NCBI GenBank assembly: GCA_027494035.1
Contig: JAOSJQ010000001.1
Span: 2,418,001-2,482,000, forward strand
Reading direction: 5' to 3'
DNA: 64,000 nucleotides
Source of the DNA: UTCFX2 sp002050125
GTDB taxonomy: Bacteria > Chloroflexota > Anaerolineae > Anaerolineales > UBA4823
Shown: piece after piece, positions 56,294 through 64,000 of the stretch
Layout of the letters: every line of letters begins with the position of its first letter
Numbering within the stretch: position 1 is the stretch's first letter
The notes under the pieces: generated by a model
The model's input: the letters and a program-made list of their open reading frames with translations, nothing else
Told to the model about the DNA's origin: nothing
Database searches by the model: none
Made by a program: the position numbers and the translations under genes

Positions 56294-57745
56294 TTAGTCG
56301 GGTTGATCTGTAGGTTGTTCTTGCGGATGGTAGGTGGGCAGCCAGATGATGAAACGGCTGCCCGAACCGGAGCGGCTTTCGATGGTGATGCGCCCGTTGT
56401 GGGCAGCGATTAAATCTTGGGCGATGCTCAACCCCAGTCCCATCCCCTGTCTGATGCGCTGGGCGTAGCTGCCCTGGAAGAACGGCTGAAAGATGAGCTT
56501 CTGCTCCTCGGGCGGGATGCCCGGTCCGCTGTCTTTGACGCTGATCCAGACCTGGTCCTCTTCTGTGCCGGCGTTGATTTGCACCGCACCGCCGACCGGC
56601 GTGTATTTGACCGCGTTGCTCGCCAGGTTGCCGATCACCTGGGCAAAGCGCGCCTGGTCGATTTCGACCGGCGGCAGCGCCTCGGGGATCTCGACCTGCC
56701 AGTTAATATGTTTTTCCGCCGCAGCCTCGCCCCAGGGCAGCAGCGTGCGCGGCAGCCAGTCGCTCAGGGATACCGGCTCGCGTTTCAATTCCAGCGGTCC
56801 CAGGACCTGGTCGTGCAGGTGCGCCAGATCGTTCAATATACCCTGCAAGCGGGCGGCTTCTTCGTCCATCCCGGTGGTGAGGTCCTGAAAAAGCTGCGGG
56901 TCCCGGGTGGCGCCGCGGTTCAGCGCCTGGATCGCCGAGCGCAGCGCCCCCAGCGGGCGACCCAGCTCGTGCACCAGGTTGGCTAAAAGCTGGCGGCGCG
57001 CCTGTTCCAGGCTGTGCAGCCGCGTGACCAGCACGTTGACCGCCTGTACCAGGTCGCGCGTCTCCTGCGGACCCTGTTCGACCAGCACCTGACTGCGCGC
57101 CCCGCCCGCCAGGTTCAAGATGGCTTCGGTCACCTGGCGGATGGGGCGGGTGACGTTGAACGCCAGCACGGAACCCAGCCCCGCCCCCACCAGCAGGCTT
57201 CCAAGCGTGATGAGCAGGCTCAGAAAGCGCATCTCCTGAAAGAGGTTGGTCAGCGATCTTTCGTAGTAGGTCATCCAAAGGATGCCGACGGTGTGTTTGT
57301 TCGAGATCTGCACGGGCATCAGCACGCTGATCGAATCGTCCCGCCCGGGCAGAAAAGAATAACTGGTGAGCAAGACTTCTTCCCCGCGCTGCGCGCGCTC
57401 CAACCCGGCGACGTCGGCAATTTTTCCCATCTGCGCCAGGTAGTCGGGGTCGTTGGAGTATTGCACCGCGCCGTCCGGGCTCAGATAGACCAGCCGCACC
57501 TGCGGGTTGGGCTCCAGGTTGAGCAGGTAGTATTGCAGGCTGCGCTGCTCGCCCGAAGTCAGGTAGTCCCAGCGGGCGATCTCGGTCAGCAGCCGCGCGT
57601 CGCTGACCAGGTCTTGCGCTAGGCGCGGCAGCAACAGGCGGGTTTCGAACAGATATGAAAGCAAAAGATACATCAAAGGGATCACAATGACGAGCGGCAG
57701 AATGTGGCTGAGCACCAGCCGGGAGCGCAGCGTCCGAAACATCAC
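56294..57745 (-). CDS. Membrane sensor histidine kinase (HAMP, HisKA, HATPase)
   Basis: A 483-residue kinase. One helix near residue 15-30, an extracytoplasmic sensing region (about 40-170) and a second helix (about 178-200) precede a HAMP domain (FNVTRPIRQVTEAILNLAGG). The phospho-acceptor His is in NLVHELGRPLGALRS. The ATPase part has the N-box (VIGNLASNAVKYT), DSGPGIPPEEQKLIFQPFFQ and GMGLGLSIAQDLIAAH. It forms a pair with the regulator gene 4 bases upstream. Signal unknown; the adjacent HtrA gene suggests envelope stress. Confidence 0.93.
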   Translation of the reverse strand: MMFRTLRSRLVLSHILPLVIVIPLMYLLLSYLFETRLLLPRLAQDLVSDARLLTEIARWDYLTSGEQRSLQYYLLNLEPNPQVRLVYLSPDGAVQYSNDPDYLAQMGKIADVAGLERAQRGEEVLLTSYSFLPGRDDSISVLMPVQISNKHTVGILWMTYYERSLTNLFQEMRFLSLLITLGSLLVGAGLGSVLAFNVTRPIRQVTEAILNLAGGARSQVLVEQGPQETRDLVQAVNVLVTRLHSLEQARRQLLANLVHELGRPLGALRSAIQALNRGATRDPQLFQDLTTGMDEEAARLQGILNDLAHLHDQVLGPLELKREPVSLSDWLPRTLLPWGEAAAEKHINWQVEIPEALPPVEIDQARFAQVIGNLASNAVKYTPVGGAVQINAGTEEDQVWISVKDSGPGIPPEEQKLIFQPFFQGSYAQRIRQGMGLGLSIAQDLIAAHNGRITIESRSGSGSRFIIWLPTYHPQEQPTDQPD

Positions 57746-57749
57746 AGCC

Positions 57750-58449
57750 TCATTCTGGAAAAGGGATCAATTTGTAGCCGACCCCGCGCACGGTGACGAT
57801 GCGTCGCGGTTGGTTGGGGTTTTCTTCGATCTTCTCGCGCACCCAGCGGATGTGGACGTACACCACCTGCGGCTGCCCGACAAACTCGGCGCCCCACACG
57901 CGGCTCAGCAGGTCCCCGGTCGAAAGGACCACCTCGGGTTGCAACGCGAAGGCGTACAGCAGATCGAATTCTTTGGGGCTCAATTCTGCCGTGCGTCCAG
58001 CGACGCACACGGTGTGGGCGGCTGGGTCGATCGTCAGGTCGCCGACCTGTAGCGCGCCAGCGGCGGGCGGGGCGTCGTTCGCGCGCTCCACGCGGCGCAA
58101 AACGGCTTTGATGCGCGCCAGCAGCACGTCCAGGTCGAAGGGTTTGGTGACGTAGTCGTCCGCGCCCAGTTCCAACCCCCAGCACTTCGTCCAGTTCGCG
58201 CCGGCGGGAGGTCAAAAAGATCACCGGCACGCCCAGGCTTTCTTTGAAGCGCCGCAGCGCCTCCAAGCCGTCCATCCCCGGCAGACCGATGTCGAGCAGC
58301 ACCAGGTCGGGCGGGTTGACCTGGGCGAGCTGCAAGGCGTCCTCGCCGCTGGCAGCCGTGGCGGTGCTGTATCCGCTCTGCTGCAGGTTGAACGCCAGGC
58401 TGCGGCGCATCAGGGCGTCGTCATCCACGAGCAAGATGTGTTTTGGCAT
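57750..58449 (-). CDS. OmpR/PhoB-family response regulator, one frameshift
   Basis: The receiver domain has HILLVDDDALMRRSL, phospho-Asp in LVLLDIGLPGMDG, and Lys in DDYVTKPFD. One base too many in the C run 58176-58180 splits it between ELDEVLG and LELGADDYVTK. The corrected gene has 233 codons. The winged-helix DNA-binding domain reads LSPKEFDLLYAFALQPEVVL and VVYVHIRWVREKIEENPNQP. It is the partner of the kinase whose gene follows. The two are almost certainly one transcript. Confidence 0.9.
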
Positions 58450-58469
58450 CGGGGGTTATTATACTGTGT

Positions 58470-59661
58470 TCAGCGGGGCAGCAACGCTTCAAGCGCCTCG
58501 ATCAGGCGGTCGGCGCCCGCCCGGTCGTTGTAAGCCTGAAAGGAGACCCGCAAGAACTTCTGGTCGTTCCACGCAACCACCGGCGCTTCGACCTGAAACC
58601 GGTCGTACAAGTCGGACTTGAAGCGCTCCAGATCCAGGCGGTCGGGCAGCCGCGCCGTGAACATCTGCTGGAAGCGCTCCGCCGCGCAAACGCTGGGCAA
58701 ACCGGTCAGCGCTTCGACCCGGCGGCGCGTCTCGACTGCCAGCGCATGACAATCGGCGCGCACCTGCTCCCAGTTGTGCCGGCGCTGAAACTCGATCGCG
58801 GCGGGCACGCTCAAGTAGGCTGCCAGGTCGCGCGTCCCCTGCCATTCGTGATAGTCGATGAACTGCGAGCCGGAGGGGTTTTCGCTCTCGTAGCCCCAAC
58901 TGACGATCAACGGGTCGAGCCGTGGCTGAACCGCACGGCGGACGTGCAAAAATGCCGCGCCCTTCGGCGCGCACAGCCATTTGTGGCACGCGCCGGTGTA
59001 GATGTCCGCCCCGATTTGTTCCAGGTCGAGGGTGGTCTGCCCGGGGGCGTGCGCGCCGTCCACGATGCTCAGCAAACTCGCCTGGCGCGCCCGGCGGCAA
59101 ATCTCGGCGACCGGGAGCGTCAGCGCGGTCGCGCTGGTGATGTGGCTGATAAAGATCACCCGCGTGCGCTCGTTCACCTGCGCCCAGAAGCGCTCCACGA
59201 CCTGGGTCCGGCGCCTCGAGCGGCAGCGGCAGCGCGACGGTGCGATAGCTGGCGCCGCTCACGCGGCAGAGGTAGCGCCAGGTGCGGTTGAGCGCCCCGT
59301 ATTCGTGATCGGTCGCCAGGACTTCACCCCCCGCGCGCAGTTGAAAATCGCCATCCGCCGCCGCCAGCGCGGTGTTTGGGGGCTGGATCAGATTGCGGGC
59401 GACCATGTTGACCGCGCTGGTGGGGTTGGGGAAAAAGACCAGGTCTTGCGCCTGCACGTTGAGAAACTCCGCCAGGCTCTGGCGCGCCTCTGCCAGCAAG
59501 CCGGTCGCGCGGCGCCCCAGGAATTCGACTGGCTGGCGCTCCAGTTCGCGCTGCCAGGTCTGATACGCCTCGAAAACCGGACGGGGCGCCGCCCCGAACG
59601 AGCCGTGGTTGAGGAAGGTGATCTGCGGGTCGAGCAGGAAAAGTTCTTTGAAAGGGTTCAT
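58470..59661 (-). CDS. Class V aminotransferase (isopenicillin-N epimerase-like), one frameshift
   Basis: The start at 59661 gives ITFLNHGSFGAAPRPVFEAY, the N-terminal hallmark of this group. An extra base at 59214-59216 splits it; removing one gives EAPDQVVERFWAQVNERTRV and 397 codons. PLP contacts are the Asp-x-x-His in SIVDGAHAPGQ and the Schiff-base Lys in YTGACHKWLCAPKG. Members act on cysteine, kynurenine-like or penicillin substrates; the substrate here cannot be assigned. Confidence 0.87.
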
Positions 59662-59719
59662 TGGGGATCGCTCATCGAAGATGGTTATGAAGATACTGGT
59701 TGAACGCGTGGAAAAGCGT

Positions 59720-61091
59720 TCATTGGCGGCGGTGCACCCTGCCGCCGAAGCGCAGCCAGATGATCTCGCCGTCCGCGCCGCGCAGGATTTCGAGCCGGCT
59801 GTCTTTGAACGGCTCTTCCAGCCCGAGCAGGCAATCTGGGGCGCACAGCGCCAACCGCACCAGCGGCGGCGCAGGAGGCGGCGGCGAATCGGGTGTGGGA
59901 AAGCCGCCTTTGGGTTCTACCCGCAGGGTCAACTCGTCCGCTTGGCGTTCGATCCACAGGTCCTGCGCCGCGGCGCGGTAACAGCCCGGATACTCCGCCA
60001 GGGCTGCCGCGGTCATCGGGAGGGGCTGCGGTTCGGGTTCTACCAACCCCAGAGCGCGCTCGAAGACCCGCTTTACGAGCGGTTGGTAAAGCTCGCCGCC
60101 GCGGTCAGAGTTGGTCAACACCGCGACCGCAAAGCCGCGCTGCGGGACGAGTTGCAGCGTTGCCATCTGTCCGTTGGTCGCCCCGCCGTGACGCAGGATG
60201 CGCACTCCGTCCGCCGCGCGCAAGAACCAGGAGATTCCCATTTGCTCGCCGTTGGCAGCCGGGCAGACCGGCGTCTGCATCCGGCGCAGCGCCTCCGTTG
60301 AAAGCAGCCGTGCCCCGTCCGCGGCGCGCCCATCGCCCAGGTGAAAGCTGGCGTAACGCAGCAGATCGCGGATGGTGGAGTTCAGCCCGCCGAGCGGGTT
60401 GGCTGCCCGCGCCAGCCACCAGGGGCGCAGCACTTCCGGCGCGCCCGCCTGCCCAGAATAGACCGCCGCGTGACCGGCTGCCACGCGGTAGGTGATCGCC
60501 TCGCGCGCAAAATAAAAGCTGCGCTGCATTCCGAGCGGCTCAAGCGCCAGTTCGCGGATCGCGGTTTCGAACGGCTTGGCAGTGAGCGCCTCGATCACCC
60601 GCCCAGCGATGTAAAAGCCGGCGTTGTTATACGACCAGACCTGACCCAGCGGCGTTTCCTGGGGGAGCGCCTCCAGGCGTCCCACCACGCTGCGCAGCGC
60701 CTCGTCGCCCGTCCCGGCGTCGGCGAAGTAATCTCCGAGCCAGCCGCCGGTGTGGGTGAAGATGTGCGTCAGGGTGACCTGGGCGGTCGTCTGCGGGTCC
60801 GCCAGCCGCAGTTCGGGCAGGTAAACCTGCACCGGCGCATCCAGCGCAACCGAGCCACTATCGGCTAGGCGCATCATGGCGGTCGCGGTGACCGTCTTGC
60901 TGATCGAGCCGATTTGGAACAGCGTGTCGGGGGTCCACCGCCAGCGGGTTCTCCAGGTTGGTCACGCCGAAACAGGCGGTGTGTTCCCGCTCCCCGTCCA
61001 GGATGCCCAGCGCCAGCCCCGGCACATGCAGGCGCTCCATTTCAGCCCGGATCCACGGGTCCAGCGCAGCGAGAGTTTCTTCTAAGGTCAT
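59720..61091 (-). CDS. Beta-lactamase-related serine hydrolase (class C/DD-peptidase fold), one frameshift
   Basis: The start at 61091 gives MERLHVPGLALGILDGERE. A run of five G (60929-60933 on the plus strand) has one base too many. Removing it restores FQIGSISKTVTATAMMRLAD with the catalytic S-x-x-K. Then come TLTHIFTHTGG, the Y-x-N motif in WSYNNAGFYI and an HGG-like motif in RILRHGGATNG. Corrected length is 457 codons, with a small C-terminal beta domain. No signal peptide is evident, so it may be cytosolic. Such proteins are esterases, peptidases or transferases; resistance to beta-lactams is not implied. Confidence 0.87.
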
Positions 61092-61136
61092 GTGATGTCG
61101 TTCCTTTATTCAGTCAGGTTCGCGGGCAATTCTTGC

Positions 61137-61142
61137 TATAAT
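61137..61142 (+). promoter_or_regulatory. Probable -10 element of the mscS gene
   Basis: TATAAT, in TGCTATAATAATT. No clear -35 hexamer, but TG stands in the extended -10 region. The favoured start codon is 54 bases downstream. Confidence 0.55.
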
Positions 61143-61195
61143 AATTCAACTTCCGGCAGATGAGAATAGCGCGCCGGATTTTCGAGGGCGAATCC

Positions 61196-62023
61196 ATGCA
61201 AACTTCAGCGCAAGTACCCCCGTTTATTGTCGAGAACGTCGTCAAAATCATCAACGCGCTGCTGCTGGCGCTGCTCACCTGGTTGACGCTGCTGCTTATC
61301 AAGGCGTTCTCCAGACACCTGAGACGCCAGTTCGCGGATCCAAAACTGGAACCCGACCGGCGGGCGCGCCTGATGACGGTCGAAAACGTCGCGGTCACGT
61401 CGCTGCGCGCCATCGTTCTGAGCGTGGCGGGTTTTATGCTGCTGGGAATGTTGGGCTACAACCTGGCGCCCATCATCGCCAGCGTCGGGATCGCCGGGCT
61501 GGCGATCTCGCTGGGCGCGCAATCGTTGATCAAGGATTTTATCAGCGGCTTCCTGATCGTGATCGAAAACCAGTTCGGGCTGGGCGATTCGGTCGAAATT
61601 GGTCCGGTGCACGGCACGGTCGAAGCGATCAATCTGCGCACGGTCACGCTGCGCAGTCATTCGGGCGCGTTAAACATCATCCCCAATGGGGAGGTGCGGA
61701 TTGTCACCAATTTCTCGCGCGACTGGGTCCGCGCCTCCGTGGATTTGAACGTGCCTTTTGACGCTGATGTCGGGGCGGTGGTCGCCGCGCTGGACGACGC
61801 GCTCGCGACGCTGAACCAGGATGAAACGGTGCGAGCCGTCATGCTCGAACCGCCGGAGGTCAGCGGCTGGCACAGCCAGAGCGAATGGGGCGTGCAGGTG
61901 CGCATGACTGCCCGGGTAAAAGTGGGCGAGCAGCTCAGGATCGAAAAGCTGTTCCGGGAGTATGCGCTCGAAAGCCTGCGCAAACGCGGGGTGCAGTTGG
62001 CTGTCCCGGGTCGGGAGGTTTAG
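61196..62023 (+). CDS. MscS-family mechanosensitive channel
   Basis: A 275-residue protein with three membrane helices. The pore-lining helix reads GIAGLAISLGAQSLIKDFIS, followed by the beta domain (LGDSVEIGPVHGTVEAINLR and RTVTLRSHSGALNIIPNGEV). The C-terminal domain is the usual alpha/beta fold. Such channels release solutes during hypo-osmotic shock. ATG 61196 is chosen because GAGGGC lies upstream; the in-frame ATG 61160 lacks a ribosome site and would start about 18 bases after the -10. Confidence 0.9.
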   Translation: MQTSAQVPPFIVENVVKIINALLLALLTWLTLLLIKAFSRHLRRQFADPKLEPDRRARLMTVENVAVTSLRAIVLSVAGFMLLGMLGYNLAPIIASVGIAGLAISLGAQSLIKDFISGFLIVIENQFGLGDSVEIGPVHGTVEAINLRTVTLRSHSGALNIIPNGEVRIVTNFSRDWVRASVDLNVPFDADVGAVVAALDDALATLNQDETVRAVMLEPPEVSGWHSQSEWGVQVRMTARVKVGEQLRIEKLFREYALESLRKRGVQLAVPGREV

Positions 62024-62072
62024 CCCGCGCATATTCCGGATAGCAAGCGTCAATTTCGCTGAACAATCAACC

Positions 62073-62101
62073 TTGACGGATTGGAACAGGTAAGATAGAC
62101 T
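62073..62101 (+). promoter_or_regulatory. Promoter of the aromatic amino acid operon
   Basis: TTGACG (62073-62078) and TAGACT (62096-62101) with a 17-base spacer. The start site would be near 62108, about 25 bases before the leader peptide start. Confidence 0.6.
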
Positions 62102-62131
62102 TGCGCTATTCGAATTGAGCAAACATTCGCA

Positions 62132-62203
62132 ATGAATCAGTCCCGCTTCTTTTACGCTTATTATTTTAGCGACTGCGATCCAGCAGCCGTTGGCGGCGTT
62201 TAA
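62132..62203 (+). CDS. Phe/Tyr-rich leader peptide of the aroH-aroF-tyrA operon
   Basis: A 23-codon ORF (ATG 62132, TAA 62201-62203). Codons 6-12 (62147-62167) read FFYAYYF, six aromatic residues in seven. The rest is ordinary (N-Q-S-R before; S-D-C-D-P-A-A-V-G-G-V after). It precedes a terminator hairpin and a Phe/Tyr pathway operon, the arrangement of E. coli pheA and similar attenuators. Its translation, rather than its product, is expected to matter: slow decoding when Phe- or Tyr-tRNA is scarce would alter RNA folding. Confidence 0.85.
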   Translation: MNQSRFFYAYYFSDCDPAAVGGV

Positions 62204-62229
62204 GCGGGAACCAGGCAACCAGTCATCCC

Positions 62230-62259
62230 AAACGCGAGGCCCACGGCCTCGCGTTTTTG
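62230..62259 (+). terminator. Attenuator terminator hairpin
   Basis: A perfect 12-bp stem (AAACGCGAGGCC 62230-62241, GGCCTCGCGTTT 62245-62256) with a 3-base loop, then TT. The 5' arm (AAACGC, 62230-62235) can pair instead with GCGTTT at 62196-62201, just before the leader stop. CGCTTA at 62155-62160, within the Tyr codons, can pair with TAAGCG at 62201-62206. These pairings compete, as in a ribosome-controlled attenuator. It lies 31 bases before aroH. Confidence 0.85.
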
Positions 62260-62289
62260 ATTTATAGGCAGTCTCAGAAAGGAGTTCAA

Positions 62290-62670
62290 ATGCTCGTTCG
62301 TGGAATCCGCGGCGCCACAGTCGCCCAGGCTGACCAACCCGAAGCCATCCTGGAAGCCACGCGCCGTTTGCTGGAAGCCATCCTCGCCGCCAACCCGCAA
62401 TTGCGCACCGACCAGATCGCCAGCGCCCTTTTCACCGTCACCGCGGACTTGAACGCCGCCTACCCGGCTGCGGCAGCCCGCCAGATGGGTTGGAGTGACG
62501 TGCCGCTGATGTGCGCCCGTGAGATCGACGTTCCAACTGGTTTGCCGCGCTGTATCCGGGTGCTGCTGCACTGGAACACCGATCTGGAGCAAACCGCGGT
62601 GCGCCACGTTTACCTGGAGGAAGCCCAACGCCTGCGCCCCGATTTATCGAGCCAGGGGGAGGAGGCGTGA
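62290..62670 (+). CDS. aroH: Chorismate mutase, AroH class
   Basis: A 126-residue enzyme turning chorismate into prephenate, the branch to Phe and Tyr. It matches Bacillus subtilis AroH closely, and its active-site residues fall at the same numbers: R7 (RGIRGAT), C75 and E78 (MCAREIDV), R90 (CIRVLL), Y108 (RHVYLEEAQ). ATG 62290 follows GGAG and fits the family; an in-frame upstream start lies in the terminator. It is first in the operon with aroF and tyrA. Confidence 0.95.
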   Translation: MLVRGIRGATVAQADQPEAILEATRRLLEAILAANPQLRTDQIASALFTVTADLNAAYPAAAARQMGWSDVPLMCAREIDVPTGLPRCIRVLLHWNTDLEQTAVRHVYLEEAQRLRPDLSSQGEEA

Positions 62671-62745
62671 GCATTCTGCCGCTCGATGTTCGGTCGTGCT
62701 AGCTGCGATTATCCTCAGTTTATCTAAAAAAAGGAGAGTTGAAGA

Positions 62746-63819
62746 ATGATGATTATTATGCGTGCAGACGCCTCGAATAAAGAGATCGAGGCAGTGATCG
62801 AGAAAGTCAAGGCGAACGGATTGAGCGCCCACATTTCCGTGGGCGAAGAACGCAAGGTGATCGGCGCGATCGGCGACGGGCGGGTGGTCGACCGTGATCA
62901 GTTCGCCCTGCTTTCTGGCGTCGACCGGGTAGTTCCGATCTCACGCCCGTTCAAGTTGGCGTCGCGCGAGTTCCGCCCCGAAGATTCGGCGTTTCCGATC
63001 AATGGCGTCAAGATCGGCGGGCCCGACGTGGTGATCATCGCCGGACCCTGCTCGGTGGAGAGCCGCAGCCAGCTCCTCGAGACTGCTCATGCGGTGAAGG
63101 AAGCCGGAGCGCACGCCTTGCGGGGCGGGGTCTACAAGCCGCGCACCTCGCCTTACTCCTTCCAGGGCATGGGCGAGGAAGGGTTGGAGTATATGATGGA
63201 AGCGCGCGAACAAACCGGTCTGCCGATTGTGAGCGAGGTGATGCGCGAAGAGCAAATCCCGCTGATGACCCGCTCGGTGGACGTGCTGCAGGTCGGCGCC
63301 CGCAACATGCAGAATTTTGCGCTGCTGCACGCGGTCGGCGAAAGCCGCCATCCGGTGCTGCTCAAACGCGGACTGATGGCGACGGTTGAAGAGCTGCTGA
63401 TGGCAGCGGAGTACGTGCTGTCGCACGGCAACCAGCAGGTCATTTTGTGCGAGCGCGGCATCCGCACGTTCGAGACCGCCACGCGCAACACGACCGACAT
63501 CAACGCCGTGCCGGTTCTGAAAGCGCAAACCCACCTGCCGGTCATCCTGGACCCCAGCCACAGCACCGGCAACTGGACTTACGTGACCGCCATCGCGCGT
63601 TCGGCGATCGCCGCCGGGGCGGACGGGCTGATCGTCGAAGTGCACCCGCACCCCGAAGAAGCCCTCTCGGATGGCGGGCAGTCGCTCAAACCGGAGCGTT
63701 TCGCCGAGCTGGTGGAGCAGATCCGCCGGGTGGCGGAAGCCGTGGGGCGACAGGTCGCCGTTTCGAAAGACCACGACCACTCCGCCGCGCAGGTCGAGCA
63801 GGCTGTCGGCGCCGGTTAA
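62746..63819 (+). CDS. aroF: 3-deoxy-7-phosphoheptulonate (DAHP) synthase, type I beta
   Basis: A 357-residue enzyme joining phosphoenolpyruvate and erythrose 4-phosphate, the first step of the shikimate pathway. Residues 1-70 form the ferredoxin-like regulatory domain (MMIIMRADASNKEIEAVIEK) found in the Thermotoga type. The barrel has GPCSVESRSQLLETA, GGVYKPRTSPYSFQG, LKRGLMATVEELLMAAEY and ILDPSHSTGNW. The N-terminal domain is known to confer Tyr/Phe feedback inhibition in that enzyme. A strong AAAAGGAGAG precedes the start. Confidence 0.95.
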   Translation: MMIIMRADASNKEIEAVIEKVKANGLSAHISVGEERKVIGAIGDGRVVDRDQFALLSGVDRVVPISRPFKLASREFRPEDSAFPINGVKIGGPDVVIIAGPCSVESRSQLLETAHAVKEAGAHALRGGVYKPRTSPYSFQGMGEEGLEYMMEAREQTGLPIVSEVMREEQIPLMTRSVDVLQVGARNMQNFALLHAVGESRHPVLLKRGLMATVEELLMAAEYVLSHGNQQVILCERGIRTFETATRNTTDINAVPVLKAQTHLPVILDPSHSTGNWTYVTAIARSAIAAGADGLIVEVHPHPEEALSDGGQSLKPERFAELVEQIRRVAEAVGRQVAVSKDHDHSAAQVEQAVGAG

Positions 63820-63822
63820 GCG

Positions 63823-64000
63823 ATGGACCCTGACTTTACCTCGCTGCACCACAAACGCCTGGAGGATCTCCGGGTAGCGATCTTTGGATTGGGGCTGATG
63901 GGCGGCTCGCTGGCGCTGGGCTTGCGCGGTAAGTGCGCCGGGCTGTGGGGGGTCGATCCCGACCCGGAAGCGCGCCGGCTGGCGCAGGAGACCGGCGTGT
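63823..64000 (+). CDS. tyrA: Prephenate dehydrogenase (partial, runs off the window)
   Basis: ATG 63823, four bases after the aroF stop. The visible 59 residues include the NAD(P) motif IFGLGLMGGSLALGLRG and then WGVDPDPEARRLAQETGV. This matches prephenate/arogenate dehydrogenases, which turn prephenate into hydroxyphenylpyruvate or arogenate into tyrosine. Context after chorismate mutase and DAHP synthase agrees. The 3' end is outside the window. Confidence 0.88.
   Translation, partial: MDPDFTSLHHKRLEDLRVAIFGLGLMGGSLALGLRGKCAGLWGVDPDPEARRLAQETGV

Noticed and set aside
62257..62289. Upstream in-frame start extending aroH by 11 codons
   Set aside because: It begins at the 3' edge of the attenuator terminator; ATG 62290 has a GGAG and its numbering matches the active-site residues of Bacillus AroH exactly.
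62204..62290. T-box riboswitch as the control element of the aroH operon
   Set aside because: No T-box consensus or specifier-loop structure was recognised, and a Phe/Tyr leader peptide gives a fuller explanation.

Overview
The window looks like a chromosomal segment of a Chloroflexota bacterium, most likely of the Anaerolineae. That placement is inferred from gene content, not from a marker tree. The supporting genes are a Tad/Flp pilus locus without a secretin, very many large GT-C type membrane glycosyltransferases, sigma factor plus DUF5667-like gene pairs, twin L,D-transpeptidases, a CsoR-copZ-copA copper island and frequent GTG/TTG starts. No rRNA, tRNA, CRISPR array or phage was seen.

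Layout. 1-3433: a lower-GC stretch with a partial PAP2 phosphatase gene and a minus-strand GT39-type gene broken by an IS5-like element (819-1695, 3-bp target duplication). 3434-12009: five plus-strand polytopic glycosyltransferase-like genes, the last three overlapping. 12030-20226: a NarL-type response regulator, a DegS-like kinase, a 48-residue Flp pilin and cpaB-cpaE-cpaF-tadB-tadC. 20292-23713: comF, hpf, folE, and an Lgt-like/TlpA pair on the minus strand. 23714-27353: a sigma factor, an aspartate-rich DUF5667-like membrane protein and a lipoprotein with a cysteine-free thioredoxin domain. 27387-30636: a copper operon with a consensus promoter and a CsoR-type operator. 30706-37733: two L,D-transpeptidases, ccdA, a TlpA-like thioredoxin, a glutaredoxin/DUF2085 fusion, pgeF, yggS, yggT and a DUF167 gene. 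37759-40999 (minus): a membrane-anchored NACHT-HEAT protein and a coiled-coil zinc-ribbon protein. 41080-50244: a second glycosyltransferase block of five genes, four of them in an A-B-A'-B' pattern. 50314-53120: MoxR, DUF58 and an XRE regulator. 53286-54251: gmd. 54336-61091 (minus): an HtrA protease, a two-component system, a class V aminotransferase and a beta-lactamase-like hydrolase. 61137-62023: MscS. 62073-64000: an aromatic amino acid operon (aroH, aroF, tyrA) headed by a leader peptide and attenuator.

The most notable regulatory find is the 62132-62259 leader. A 23-codon ORF with six Phe/Tyr codons in a run of seven is followed by a perfect terminator hairpin and has mutually exclusive alternative pairings, the arrangement of a ribosome-mediated attenuator.

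The sequence also carries about 18 apparent frameshifts. Nearly all are repaired by adding or removing one base in a short homopolymer, and each corrected gene then has a whole number of codons and a family-typical length. I therefore read most broken ORFs as intact genes with consensus errors and give merged coordinates. The IS-disrupted glycosyltransferase is a real disruption.
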